From positions 12,267,454-12,331,453 of the forward strand of contig OZ024938.1 in NCBI GenBank assembly GCA_964017235.1: a DNA stretch of 64,000 bases, written 5' to 3'. The notes under the pieces were generated by a model that was given only the letters and a program-made list of their open reading frames with translations, had not been told where the DNA came from and made no database searches. The translations under genes were made by a program, and so were the position numbers. How positions within the stretch are numbered: position 1 is the first letter of the stretch; every line of letters begins with the position of its first letter. This DNA comes from Sabellastarte sp. h YS-2021 (lineage: Eukaryota > Annelida > Polychaeta > Sabellida > Sabellidae). Below are positions 22,940-33,371 of this stretch, in pieces.

Positions 22940-23942
22940 TGTTACGGTCACGGGCAAGCACGGTAGCAATTACCGGTTGTCTTTAAGTTGTAACAGAAAA
23001 AGCAAAAAGTTGAACTTAACAAATTTATTTAATAGTCAACAATAATGATTACAGTCAACTGGTATGCTCTTAACTAAACACACTAATACAATAATAAGAT
23101 TTAGCTGACCTGACCACAGAGATTATGAGTTAAATTTATCCGCCGTATCCAGCAATCTGTTCCGTAATCCGTCCTGTAGTATATTCTCCAATGTCCTGTG
23201 GTCTGTCCCGTGATCTGTCCAGCGTTCACTCGCACACAGATGTCTATATTCTGTGCCCTGTCCCACACTCAACAACACAAAAGGTGCTTGTCCTGCTAGC
23301 CTTTATATATCCAGTCACACAGATGGTCTGTCTGGAGATTTTTAGAGAGTTAACACAATTGTACTGTCTGCTCCAAGATATGGACAATGTCCAAGATGCA
23401 GTAAATCCACTCTCTGTTATATAACTGTACAATATCCAAAAATATCCAAAGTGCAATAAATCTGTCCAGACAATGTATCTAGTTCACTCCAGTAAAAGTT
23501 CACAGCAACACAAGTTATATTATATTCCAAAACACAATAGCTCTCCTTATAGCCAGCGAATACAAAGTTCACTTGTGGTCAGATGTACATTCCTTATATA
23601 CCTTCACAGATTTCTCTGGAATTGTACAGAACCAACTCAGAAAAGCTTGAGCCATCTAGGCCAAAGGAGGAAGTTCTAGAAACTACTGGTAATTGGGTTT
23701 CCCCAAATCTAACATAACCACTGAGGTGGGATTTCCCCCAGTCTGTGAACAGATCAATAAACACTAAAACACAAAAGTCAATAACTCCCTTACTTTAAAT
23801 GTCAACACACAAAAAGAACCAACAACACAATTATCTTTTATGACAATGTATAAACATAAAGCTTAAATTAAACAATGCACTAATATAGTGCCTAATATAT
23901 GTAATATACAATGTACTAATATAGTGTCCAATATATGTAACA
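22940..23942 (-). mobile_element. Solo LTR, ~1.0 kb, 4-bp TSD ATAC
   Basis: It begins TGTTACGG and ends TGTAACA (TG...CA termini) and is flanked by ATAC on both sides (22936-22939, 23943-23946). It splits the left terminal repeat of DIRS copy F, whose sequence is restored exactly when the insert and one ATAC are set aside. On the - strand a TATATAAAGG box lies near 23300 and AATAAA near 23020, so transcription probably runs on the - strand. No pol frame is present in the window, consistent with LTR-LTR recombination of a Gypsy- or BEL-like element. Confidence 0.75.
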
Positions 23943-23949
23943 ATACCCT

Positions 23950-24845
23950 ATCCAATGGACAATTGCTTCTGGATCTGATCTTGTCTGTCAAGGTCTGCCA
24001 ACGATCTTCTGATGGTCTGACCCTGCCCTCTTTCAGGTCGAACTGGTAACCTATGCACTTGAAGACCTGTTTGGGGACCAGTTCTGACTTTTCCCTGTTC
24101 ACCAGCCACCCTAGATCCTGACACAGTGTGACCAGGTTTTGAGTATGCTGGAGACAGGTGTCGTGGGTAGAGGCTCTCACCAGCCAGTCATCTAGGTACT
24201 GGTGGATCCTTTTACCCTTCTGAAGTGCCATGAGTTTGACCTCTTTGGCCACCACTGTGAACTCCATGGGGGCTGTCTCCACCGGTTGTTGGTTTTGGGT
24301 AGCAAAAATAGCCGCGTGTAAAAACCCAGTGAGTTTTGATTTTCTACCGGTTCGACTGCATTCTTGTATATCATCTGAAACAGTGCCTCTAAAAGGAAGG
24401 ACTGCTTGTCTGATTTGTGGTAGTTGCTTATTACAGTCGGTGACCTTGTCAAGTGGGGTCTGAACCGGAACGGGAGAGTATAACCCTCCCTCAGAGTGGT
24501 GACTACTTTTGCACTTAAACCCAGGGCTTCCCATTTCTCCCAATACTGGTTTAACCTCGCCCCTACAGGAGGATCTAAAACAGCATCTTGGGCATTGGTG
24601 ACAAGATTTACAGAAGACAAGTGACCTACAGATAAAACATATTTCACATATTTTATTTCTGTGTACATTTGACATGCATTGGGATTTATGCCTTTCCTTT
24701 GTGGCCACCCGGTGACAATATGAGCATTTGCAACACACAAGTTTACAGTCAAATTTAATGTCACTTTGCTGTTCTCTGCTACCACTGGTGCTGGGTCCAA
24801 GCCTCCCTCACCGGAAACACAAACAGAGTTCTTCTGACCGGTCAC
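23950..24845 (-). pseudogene. DIRS copy F: Cys-rich module and RT fragment
   Basis: Two overlapping frames. One begins with the Cys-rich block (CCKCSYCHRVATKERHKS, ICEICFICRSLVFCKSC) and, after an internal deletion, runs directly into RT with MEFTVVAKEV and the catalytic YLDDWL. The other carries the RT N-terminal region (NQYWEKWEALGL, RLFLLPKTNNRWRQP). The palm motif with the first catalytic Asp is lost in the deletion. The 3' side is cut at the terminal repeat, so the thumb, RNase H and YR are missing. It cannot encode a working RT. Confidence 0.8.
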
Positions 24846-24921
24846 AAAATTTACACAGTAATTGTCATTTATGAGGCTTGGACCCCTTGGCAGGCTTCTG
24901 GGAGAAAGTGGAGGCCTTGCC

Positions 24922-26780
24922 TCAACCTATCCTGGCTTGTTGTTTGTCCTTGATCTGTTTCCAAGCAGGGACGTTCTTCTTGTCGCTGTGATGACTAGTA
25001 GACCTATCACTTGCAGCATATGGGTGGAAGCGACCCTGATGTCGGTGTGAAGTACCGGACGAACGCCTCTCCTCACTTTTGCTGATTTCCTCTTCAGCCT
25101 TAGCAATAAGCGGATCCGGGAACAGTGCGTTGAGATGTACCGGAGACATTCTTAAGGCATTCACAGTGTCTTGTTTCACCCCAGCATGCAAATTGTCCAG
25201 GTAACTATCCCTGCGAGCAAGGATGAAGTTGGCCATGTTGATGAAAACTGCTTCTGATAGATCTTGCATAGTCCTGGCCATTGCTTGAGATATTGACCGG
25301 TTGAAAGTGGTCAAATACTCCAGGTCACTAACAGCTTGCCTCATCTTCTCTGATGACTTTCCTTTACTATCCAGACGCAGGGTTTTTAGCTGAGTGTTCA
25401 TGGAGTCCTGAACCCTGGTCAAGCACCTTGACAAACCAGCAGCCTGGTTGCACATTACTGTCTGTTCCCGTGCTGCTCTCTCCCAATGCCTGAGCAGATC
25501 TTGACTTGAAGGCCCGGGAGGGTGGGGCAGTAGGCATGTTTCTTCTTGCAACCCTGCTGAAGGAATGGTTGAGTTTGGCCGGGTCCGGTGACCAGGTGCA
25601 TACTGTTGAACTCTCATTGTCCTTCTCAGCATGCATACCATACCATCTGGAAGGTCTAGGGGTTTTGATGAATTGATCCCTGAGGAGGCCAGTGTTGTCA
25701 GTGTTTCTGGTGGGGTAGCCCTCTCTGATGGTGAGGTTGAGGCTGGACATCTTTCTGCAAAGCCACTCGTCCACCGGTAGTTTAACACTGAATTTCCCGT
25801 TTGGCTGAGCACGTGCACCATCAAAGGGATTGTCATCAGCAGTGGTGGACACAGTTTCGAACTCAGGAACCCTGTGCCAGTTCATAAAACTTCTCACACC
25901 CCTCATGGTCTCTCTGTATTTGGCCTCCTCATTTGGTTCAGAGTCAGGGTCATCTCTGGAGGCATCTCTGTCTGCTGACCGGTCCCTGTGGATGTCACCA
26001 TCCAGGGAACCGGTAGTACTGAGCTGATCAGCTTCACTGTCAGAGGCTGCACTCAGATATTCATCACCGGTTGGCTGAACCTCTGGGAATGAACCGGGGG
26101 CCTGAACAGGCTGGGTTGCTATCCCTGCACCGGGAGCCCCAAGGGGCTGGGTGGCAGTCTGCATCTCCTGTACAGCAATACCGGTGGCCTAGTCAAGGCA
26201 GGGACCGGATTTCTCAGTGGGCATGATCTTGTCAACAGGCAGCTTAGTGGTGGTAGGCTCCAAAAATGGTTTCTCAGTGGGAGTCACATCAGAAGCTGGC
26301 TTCACAACCGGTTCAAGCAGCACTGTGAAGGTCTTGGCTAGCAGCATTGCCTCAAGTCTGGAGAACCTCTCTGCCCACTTGTCGTCCAGTTCTTTGAGAT
26401 CTTCAGCTGATGCTCTACTGCTTGAAGATCTCTTCTTGCTGGTAGATGGCTTAGGAGACTCACTACGCTTCGTCTTCTTGGTAGTAGGGGTAGACTGCAC
26501 AGCCTTGACCTTCACCACTTTACCCAACACATTGACGTGTGGAGGGTCCACGAGAGTGGGAGTGGAGGAGGTCGTAGTTGAAGAGCTCGTCTTCTTCTCT
26601 TTTCTGTCCCTGTAGGTTGGAGTGGCCAACTGTAGGACTTGATCAGGGGTAAACCCCTTGCAGATAACATATTATTTCTTCAGGATGCAGGGGTCGTCGC
26701 CTAGCCCTTTGTCCCTACAACGTGCACACTTGGAGTGGGTGTCGAACCCAGCCATAGCATGTCCGCAGGAACCTCTTCTC
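24922..26780 (-). pseudogene. DIRS copy F: broken gag
   Basis: Gag-like pieces in order: an N-terminal H/C-rich block (26700-26780, with a CRDK-like motif), the Ser/Thr-rich linker, the DEWLCRKMSSLNLTIREGYP block, RDQFIKTPRPSRWYG, then in a second frame the CNQAAGLSRCLTRVQ helix block and a basic C-terminus. There is an in-frame TAG near 26189 and a frame change near 25500-25640. Compared with copy B it keeps Trp in SRWYG, where B has TGA. The product would be the DIRS structural protein. Confidence 0.8.
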
Positions 26781-26903
26781 TATTCTTGGAGATGACATAG
26801 TTGTTGATAATACTTCTAACTTCTTCAAAGATGAAATAAAGCAGTTGGGTTTGGTAAAACACCAAAAAATCCTTGTCGTTGAAAACACATCTTCACTCTC
26901 CAC

Positions 26904-27102
26904 GCGCCAAACGAAAAAGATGCTATGACGTCACGTTGTCTAGACAGCAAGGAAGTACGAGGCGACACCTGGCGAATGCGCTCTCTTGACTGGTCCTGCC
27001 GGTATTATATACAGGACGTCTTTTGGTGACGTTTGGCGGGACCGGTCGCGCCGACTGGTAAAGCAATTGTCCATTGGATAGGATGTATTAACACAATAAA
27101 AA
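26904..27102 (-). repeat. DIRS copy F: right terminal repeat (5' end of the element)
   Basis: It runs from GCGCCAAACGAAAAAGATGC to the end ACACAATAAAAA and includes TGACGTCA at 26926-26933, GTCTAGAC next to it, and CCATTGGATAGGATGTATTA. It is diverged from copy B and carries a small rearranged stretch near 26985-27015. Confidence 0.8.
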
Positions 27103-28280
27103 GGTCTTTTTTCTGGTCTTGTGAGCATGTAATCATCATGAATGTGACCCAGACTGATTGGGTATTTGTTCCCGAGTCGATCTGAGTCACCTCTTAGTCA
27201 TGACTGAGCCACTGGGGAAAGGACTGCCTGGGTCAAAGATTAAACATACATCCCAGTCAACAGCCAGGGTCATATTGGGACAGGTCCTCCGCATTGTCAC
27301 TTGTGGCAGTCGAACCCATACAGAGGTGATTGCCTTTGATTAGATGCCAAAATTACTAACCACTAATCACCCCCATGGAATTGGTCACACATGTCTTTTT
27401 TCAGGACTTTTCAGCATGTTTCCATCATGAATGTGACCCAGAATGATACGGTATATGTTCCTGAGTCGATCTGAGTCACCTCTCAGTCATCAGTGAGTCA
27501 CTGAAGAACATAATCCCTGAGGTGTAAGCTGAGGCCATCCCCATGGAATGGCTGAAACATGTCTTTTTTCAGGACTTTTCAGCATGTTTCCATCATGAAT
27601 GTGACCCAGAATGATACGGTATATGTTCCTGAGTCGATCTGAGTCACCTCTCAGTCATCAGTGAGTCACTGAAGAACATAATCCCTGAGGTGTAAGCTGA
27701 GGCCATCCCCATGGAATGGCTGAAACATGTCTTTTTTCATGTCTTGTGAGCATGTAATCATCTTAAATGTGACCCAGACTGATTGGGTATTTGTTCCTGA
27801 CTCGATCTGAGTCACCTCTTAGTCATGAGTGAGCCACTGGGGAATGGAATGCCTAGGTCAAAGATTAAACATATGTCCCAGTCAACAGCCAGGGTCATAT
27901 TGGGACAGGTTCTAAGCATTGTCACTTGTGGTGGTCAAACCCATATAGAGGTGACTGCCTTTGAATAGATGCCAAAATTACAAACCACTAATCACCCCCA
28001 TGGAATTGGTCATATATTTTTTCTGGGCTTTTCAGCATGTTTTCATCATGAATGTGACCCAGACTGATTGGGGATGTGTTTCTGAGTCGACCTGAGTCAC
28101 CTCTCAGTCATCAGTGAGTCACTGAATGCCTGGGATATAAGCTGAGACCACTCCCATGGAATGACTAAAACATGTCTTTTTCTTTTAGTAATCATCATGA
28201 ATGTGACCCAGAATGATTTGGTATTTGTTCCAGAGTCGATCCGAGTCACCTCTTAGTCATCAGTGAGTCACTGGTTTCTT

Positions 28281-28880
28281 GTTATATTTTAGGGGTTTAC
28301 TCCTTCTTGGTATGGGACTGCTCCTATTTGGGCTGAAATGTCCTTTCTGTGATCTAATTTCTTCTGTTCATATTTAGTTTATTTATTTTGTTCATTTCTT
28401 TTTTAGTTCACCGCATAAATATTTTTAATACATAATGAATAAGACTAAGAGGGCTGTACCACTATTGAGATTTTCCTCTCCGATTGATTACGGATCCCAA
28501 AATATCAATCTTGTTCATCTTTTCCATCATAAACCTGGATCACAACATTCAGTTTGCTTTTGTAAACCTTATCACAAAGATATCATTTACATCATTTAAG
28601 TCCATCTTTTGGCTTGTATTTAGACTTTAAGCCAATTGTTTTGGTTACAAACCTACTGGGAACTTTTCGATTGCAAACCTTTTCCCATTGTCGGTGACAT
28701 ATAAAAAGATTTGAAAATCATGAATTTAATTCTCTCTATGAAAGTAATACAATGTCAAAAGAAGCCTTCCCAATCCAAAAGAAAGGGGTTAATGATAAAA
28801 AAGATTATGATAGTATTAAGATAGTTTTGTGATAGGTTCAAGATTGCTTTCTTTTGGGGATTTGATTAAAACTATCACTT
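28281..28880. other. Intergenic, no gene recognised
   Basis: AT-rich sequence after the satellite array. No terminal repeats, splice-consistent exons or tandem units are seen. Confidence 0.4.
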
Positions 28881-28889
28881 CAAAGCCAC

Positions 28890-29335
28890 CCATACAAGAA
28901 TAAACTTCCTACTCTTTACCTTTCCTGGGATATAGCCCAGACAAGATTTTACAGAAGATCACTACAGCAAGGTCAAAGCTTAAATCAAGGTCACATATTG
29001 TGTTGCACACCTACACCCTGCAACCAATATCCCTACTATATTTCAACTTCCTACACCTTACAGAGATACAGCCTGAAAAAATGTTTAAAGATCAAGGTCA
29101 CTACAGCAAGTTCAAATTTAGGTCACATTATGACATTGCACACCTAAACCCACCAACCAATGTCCTTGTCAAGTATCAATATCCTACATCGTACACTTTA
29201 TGAGATAGGACTGAACAAGATTTTCAACTGAGGTCACTACGGCAAGGTCATACTAAGTTTGTACCATCATCTCCCACATCTGGATAAAAACAATACTTGC
29301 ACTGCCCGGAACGTTTGTGGGGTAAAAATGTCTGA
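28890..29335 (+). repeat. AGGTCA-array element, partial copy with ~3 units
   Basis: GATATAGCCCAGACAAGATTTT and GATCAAGGTCACTACAGCAAG-type units recur at about 28930, 29085 and 29225. The tail GTTTGTGGGGTAAAAA (29318-29333) is the family end. The head is missing, so the copy is 5' truncated or too diverged to see. Confidence 0.55.
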
Positions 29336-29344
29336 ATATATTCC

Positions 29345-29690
29345 CACACGAAAAAAGGGCAGCGCCAGGGGTTCAAACCCTGCCTGCATCAACTATCATC
29401 AAAATTGTAGGTCACAGAACCTAACCTACCCCAAAAAAGTTTCAAGTTAAATTTAGATTGGGGAGGGTTCAAATCCTGCCTCATCTGTCATCCAAACCCC
29501 CAAAATTTTAAAGTCATACAAGGGAGGTTTCAAACCCTGCCTCACCTCTCGTCCAAACCTACAAAAATTGAAGTCATATGGGCTAGGGTTTAACCCCTGC
29601 TTCACCTCTCTCATCCAAATCCCCAAAAAGTTTGAAAGTAGAAGTCATATAGGGGAGGGTCCAAAGTCTGCCTCCTCTCTCATTCAAACC
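29345..29690 (+). repeat. Minisatellite, ~60-70 bp units, each with a tRNA B-box-like motif
   Basis: GGGGTTCAAACCCTGCCTG (29361), GGGTTCAAATCCTGCCTC (29465), GGTTTCAAACCCTGCCTC (29524), GGGTTTAACCCCTGCTTC (29586) and GGGTCCAAAGTCTGCCTC (29656) recur with spacing near 60-70, with CATCCAAACCCCCAAAA between. GGTTCAAATCC fits the RNA polymerase III B-box, but no A-box or cloverleaf is present. Confidence 0.6.
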
Positions 29691-30049
29691 AAAACCGTTT
29701 AAATTTTCAAACAGGATTCAGGCGATCATCAACAAAGAAAGATTCAGTTTTCAAGAAATTTATTCAACTTTATTACAAGAAATGAAATTTATTTCATACA
29801 ATTTAAGGCTGGCAAAACATAGGCAATGCAGATTACTTTTCACATAAACAAGTTTGTGAATATTTCTAACAATAAATTTTAAGTTAAAAAAATTAATGAT
29901 TCCAAATACAGGAATTACCGTATTCAAAGAAATTAGCGCACAGTGCGCTCACAAAAACAAATTAACCCTGTAAATGTGATTAAAATTATCTTCCTTATAA
30001 AAGGCAACTCTGTCAGTAGGGACTCTAGATATATGTTATGTACAATTTG

Positions 30050-30190
30050 AGATTTTGTACAAGTTGCAACTTGTACGAAAAGCCTGTACAAGTTGCAACT
30101 CGTAGAAGCAGTTTTGTAGAAGTTGCAACTCATACAAGATTGGCTGTACATTAAATAAACCCAACTTGTACAATACTCTTGTACAAGTTG
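30050..30190. repeat. Cluster of GTACAAGTTGCAACT palindromes
   Basis: GTACAAGTTGCAACTTGTAC at 30057-30076 is a perfect 20-bp palindrome. Related copies follow at about 30085, 30112, 30166 and 30181, the last two forming GTACAA...TTGTAC pairs. Confidence 0.7.
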
Positions 30191-30245
30191 GATTTACAAA
30201 GAATTTTGGTTAAAATTAACAATTTTATTGAAAATATACCTTATT

Positions 30246-30416
30246 ATATGTATATGTTACAGGCAATCTGTGTAACGAGGCATTAAACGTAATGACTGCC
30301 TAAACAGTTCAGGCATTTCACGAAATGTCTAAACTGTTTAAGCATTTCATGAAATGACTGAAATATTTAGCCATTACGCATAATGCCTAGTTACACAGAT
30401 TGCCTGTAACATATAT
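30246..30416. mobile_element. Short palindromic element, ~170 bp
   Basis: The left arm GTTACAGGCAATCTGTGTAA is answered on the right by TTACACAGATTGCCTGTAAC, and the complementarity extends inward through AGGCATTA and CATTACG. The centre has imperfect GCATTTCATGAAATG palindromes. The whole unit folds into one hairpin. I see no clear target duplication. Confidence 0.65.
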
Positions 30417-31104
30417 AAATATCCAAATTAATGCCCGAGTATAACATATGTAGAATTTCTCCATGAAAAGTAACTGAATTTACATAAAAACCTTGACAAT
30501 TTTGCCAGATATTAAAAAGTTATTAAGTTATCAATATCAATACATCAATTTGGTAGTTTATCATTCAAGAGTAAAGGTTTTTACACTGTTCAATATTTTA
30601 ATCTTATTACTTTGCTGCTTGTTCCTTCTACATCAAGTATCATAACTTGACATATATTTTGATATTTAAATTTATAGACTTGTTAATTTACATTTTATTT
30701 GACATGAAAAAAGTAGCAATGCAGAGGCCCTGCACCAATACCAGACTAGCTGTTGAATAAGATCTTATTTATAAAATTGACTCCGACTCCATGTAAGCCA
30801 GAGTCATGTCAGGATGAAGGCATAAAAAAGTTTATAATGTGACCACAAGTTTGGATTTTTTTAAATATTACATAAACTTTTAAATTTTAATAAGTTAAAT
30901 GTCCAATATTTTTTCATTTGCAAATGATATAATGAACAGTGAAAACCTAAAAGTAGCCATTGCTCATCTATGCAATGAGCGGAGGGACTGCAATTTTACC
31001 ATGTTACAGCTGACCCCAAAATAGGTGAAGAACACATTTAAACTAACTACTGTAAATGTTATATTTTCAAGTTACAACTCATTTACTCAAAATATGCTAT
31101 GAGC

Positions 31105-31822
31105 TATATATATGTTAAAGGAAATATGTGAAATCAGTAAATATGCGTACTTAACAATAGATTCTTTGAGAATACATGCAAACTTGTTTGGGCGTGAATC
31201 ATGTTGTCTTAAATGATAAGGTAAATTTCTGCTGAATGAAAGTAGTCAAATATATTAAAATTTAGAAATTTAAATTAGTTTCTTTAAGTTAGTTTCTTAA
31301 ACTTTTATTTATTTTCAATAAAAACACTTTTTATGTATCAGTCACAAAAAGTTAAATGATCTTTAATCATTTGTAGGGATTGTAGCAGCTGTGGGATTGA
31401 AAATAATATAAGCTTAAATGAAATCTCTACAGAAAGCACAGATATAAAGTTTTTAAAAATAAACATTTAAAAGCCTAGTGCTATTTTGTTAACATATTGT
31501 AATGTACTGTAAAATGAAGTATGCTTAGTATATTGTAATAGTCGTCATAATAGAGTAAGATGTTCCAATATAATTCACAGTTTGGTTTACCATTTAATAT
31601 TAAACAGAGTAAAATGTTCCCAATATAATGTACATTTTGGTTCATCATTTAATATAGTTACAACCAGTGAATATCAAAGTTTCATTTAACATATTTACTG
31701 CAAGTCAAACCAGTAAACTTGTGAAATAACACAGGTCATAAATCAGCAAATACGCATATTTACTGAAAATTTTAGGGAATACGCGTATTTACTGATTTCA
31801 CATATTTACTGTAAGAGATATA
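31105..31822. mobile_element. Inverted-repeat element (AAATATGTGAAATCAGTAAA family), ~0.7 kb
   Basis: The left end has ATATGTGAAATCAGTAAATA and the right end its reverse complement (TATTTACTGATTTCACATAT). The termini are TATATATGTTA and, from the right, TATATCTCTTACAG. A shorter sister lies at 52015-52478. It is non-coding. Confidence 0.6.
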
Positions 31823-32092
31823 CAATTGCATTATGTTATAGGTGACTGCAAAGTAGATGAACAGCATATTTAAACCAAATACTGTAAATGCAAGAGTTTT
31901 CAAGTTTCAATTGATTTTCTTAATAGTATAAACCTGGAACTAGCTATTTCTCAGCTATGCAATGACCTACAGGTCTGCTATTTCACTATGTTATAGCTGA
32001 ACCAAAAAGCAGCTGAATAACATAAAATAATATACAAACTTCTGTAAATGCAACAGTTTTCAAGTTACAAGTGATTTTACTCATTATGGAAG

Positions 32093-32137
32093 GTACTGCT
32101 CTCAGGTAGGGGAAGAGAGGGATGAGTTCAGTCACAC
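32093..32137 (-). repeat. Small DIRS fragment (3' untranslated part)
   Basis: GCTCTCAGGTAGGGGAAGAG and AGGGATGAGTTCAGTC match the segment between the ICR and the YR frame in copies A (35812), B (43312) and D (63568). Nothing DIRS-like flanks it. Confidence 0.6.
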
Positions 32138-33371
32138 CCCATAGTTTACACCCCCAAACAACAAGTGCCTGAAAGGGTCAAATTATGTGGTTATAATTTA
32201 TAACATGTACTTTCCAAGAAACTAACCTAAAACAAAAACCAAAGAGTTTTTTTTAAATGATCATAAACACCAAAATCATTACTTGTCTAAATCTTTTCCT
32301 TGCCTATTCATTAAACCCGGCCAAAAAAAAAAAACTAGACTTAGCATATCGGAGAACCAATGTAAATTGTATCCACCATAAAGACAATGCACCAAAGCCG
32401 AGCAAGTATTGCCTACTTGGAAGGAGGCCAAATTAGACCATGAGAAGATCCCAGGCCATGATATCCTTTTGGTTGGTTTCACACTCGAAAAATGTATGAG
32501 CAATAAGGGATCTATAAGCACCTTTAAGTTTGGGTACTCTCATTTGATCTTGAAGGAGAAGCCCAAGGTCAAAGGTGACCACATGATTTCCTATATTTTG
32601 GTTTACCATCCCAAACCTCTAGGATCGATAATAAGCGAGTTATAAGCACTTTTAAGTTTGGCTATCCTCGTTTGACCTTGAAGGAGGGGTCCAAGGTCAA
32701 ATCTGACAACATCAGAAGATTCCCAGCACATGATTTTCTATAGGTTGGGAGATATAGGCACTTTTAAAGTCCGCTATGTGGGGTACTCTGGCACTCCGTG
32801 GATGACCTGGAGTTAAGAGCTTCAAGGTCAAACTTGTGCAAGCTTGTAGAGGACATCTATATCTGTTATACATATCACCTATGAAGAGATTCAACCTTCT
32901 ACCTATGAGAAACAGCCAATAGCAAAATGTATATTATTTTCAAAGAAATACCCGTGGCGGCCATCTTGTTTTTCAGAATGAAGCTATTTTCCTTCCAAGA
33001 GAAGCTTACCCCCCAATAAAGATATCCTGCAAATTTGGTGAACCTAGCTGCTTTTGTTTTCCTCTTGGAGCGTTAACGCTGAAAATCTCTCTAAGCACGG
33101 TGGCGGCAGCATAGCGAACGCAAAACCAAAGTATCCAACTGATGCTTCCGGTGGATACAAAAACCAACAACCAAAAAAACAAAAAAAAACAAAACCCCAC
33201 CAACCAACCATTTTCATGTCTTATATTAAGGAGGTAATGAAGTAAGAAATAATGTTGTGGTGTAGGCTGTCCGAAAACAGAGCCAATTCCAATAAGCATC
33301 CAATAAGTAGGCTTTTAGTGGACATAAAATCTCCACTAAATTGAAATTAAAATATTTTTCTGACAGGATAA

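Larger units (their letters stand above)
22896..27102 (-). mobile_element. DIRS copy F: internally deleted, inserted in the satellite array
   Basis: The left end TTGCAAATGTAATAAGTAAA (22896) and right end ending ACACAATAAAAA (27102) match copies A, B and D. After about 60 bp of left terminal repeat the element jumps straight into RT, so the ICR, YR and RNase H are deleted. The RT fragment and a stop-interrupted gag remain. Flanking array sequence reads GACTGAAAC then GGTCTTTTTT, which is contiguous (with one extra A) in the undisturbed unit at 22446, so no target duplication was made, as expected for DIRS. Confidence 0.85.
21570..28280 (+). repeat. Satellite-like array with 288-bp and 168-bp units, interrupted by DIRS copy F
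   Basis: GAGTCGATCTGAGTCACCTC and close variants recur near 21673, 21963, 22131, 22527, 22815, 27177, 27465, 27632, 27803, 28087 and 28234. Most spacings are close to 288 or 168. The long unit has an extra block (CAACAGCCAGGGTCATATTG and GTCACTTGTGGC) that the short one lacks. A first diverged unit lies at about 20800, before the foldback MITE. Frames seen here are repeat translation. Confidence 0.8.

Noticed and set aside
26217-26615. 132-codon + strand frame rich in Ser and Val
   Set aside because: Antisense of the Ser/Thr/Lys-rich gag linker in DIRS copy F.
21570-28280. CRISPR-like array of repeats
   Set aside because: Units of 168-288 bp in tandem without spacers, in a metazoan genome; it is a satellite-like array.
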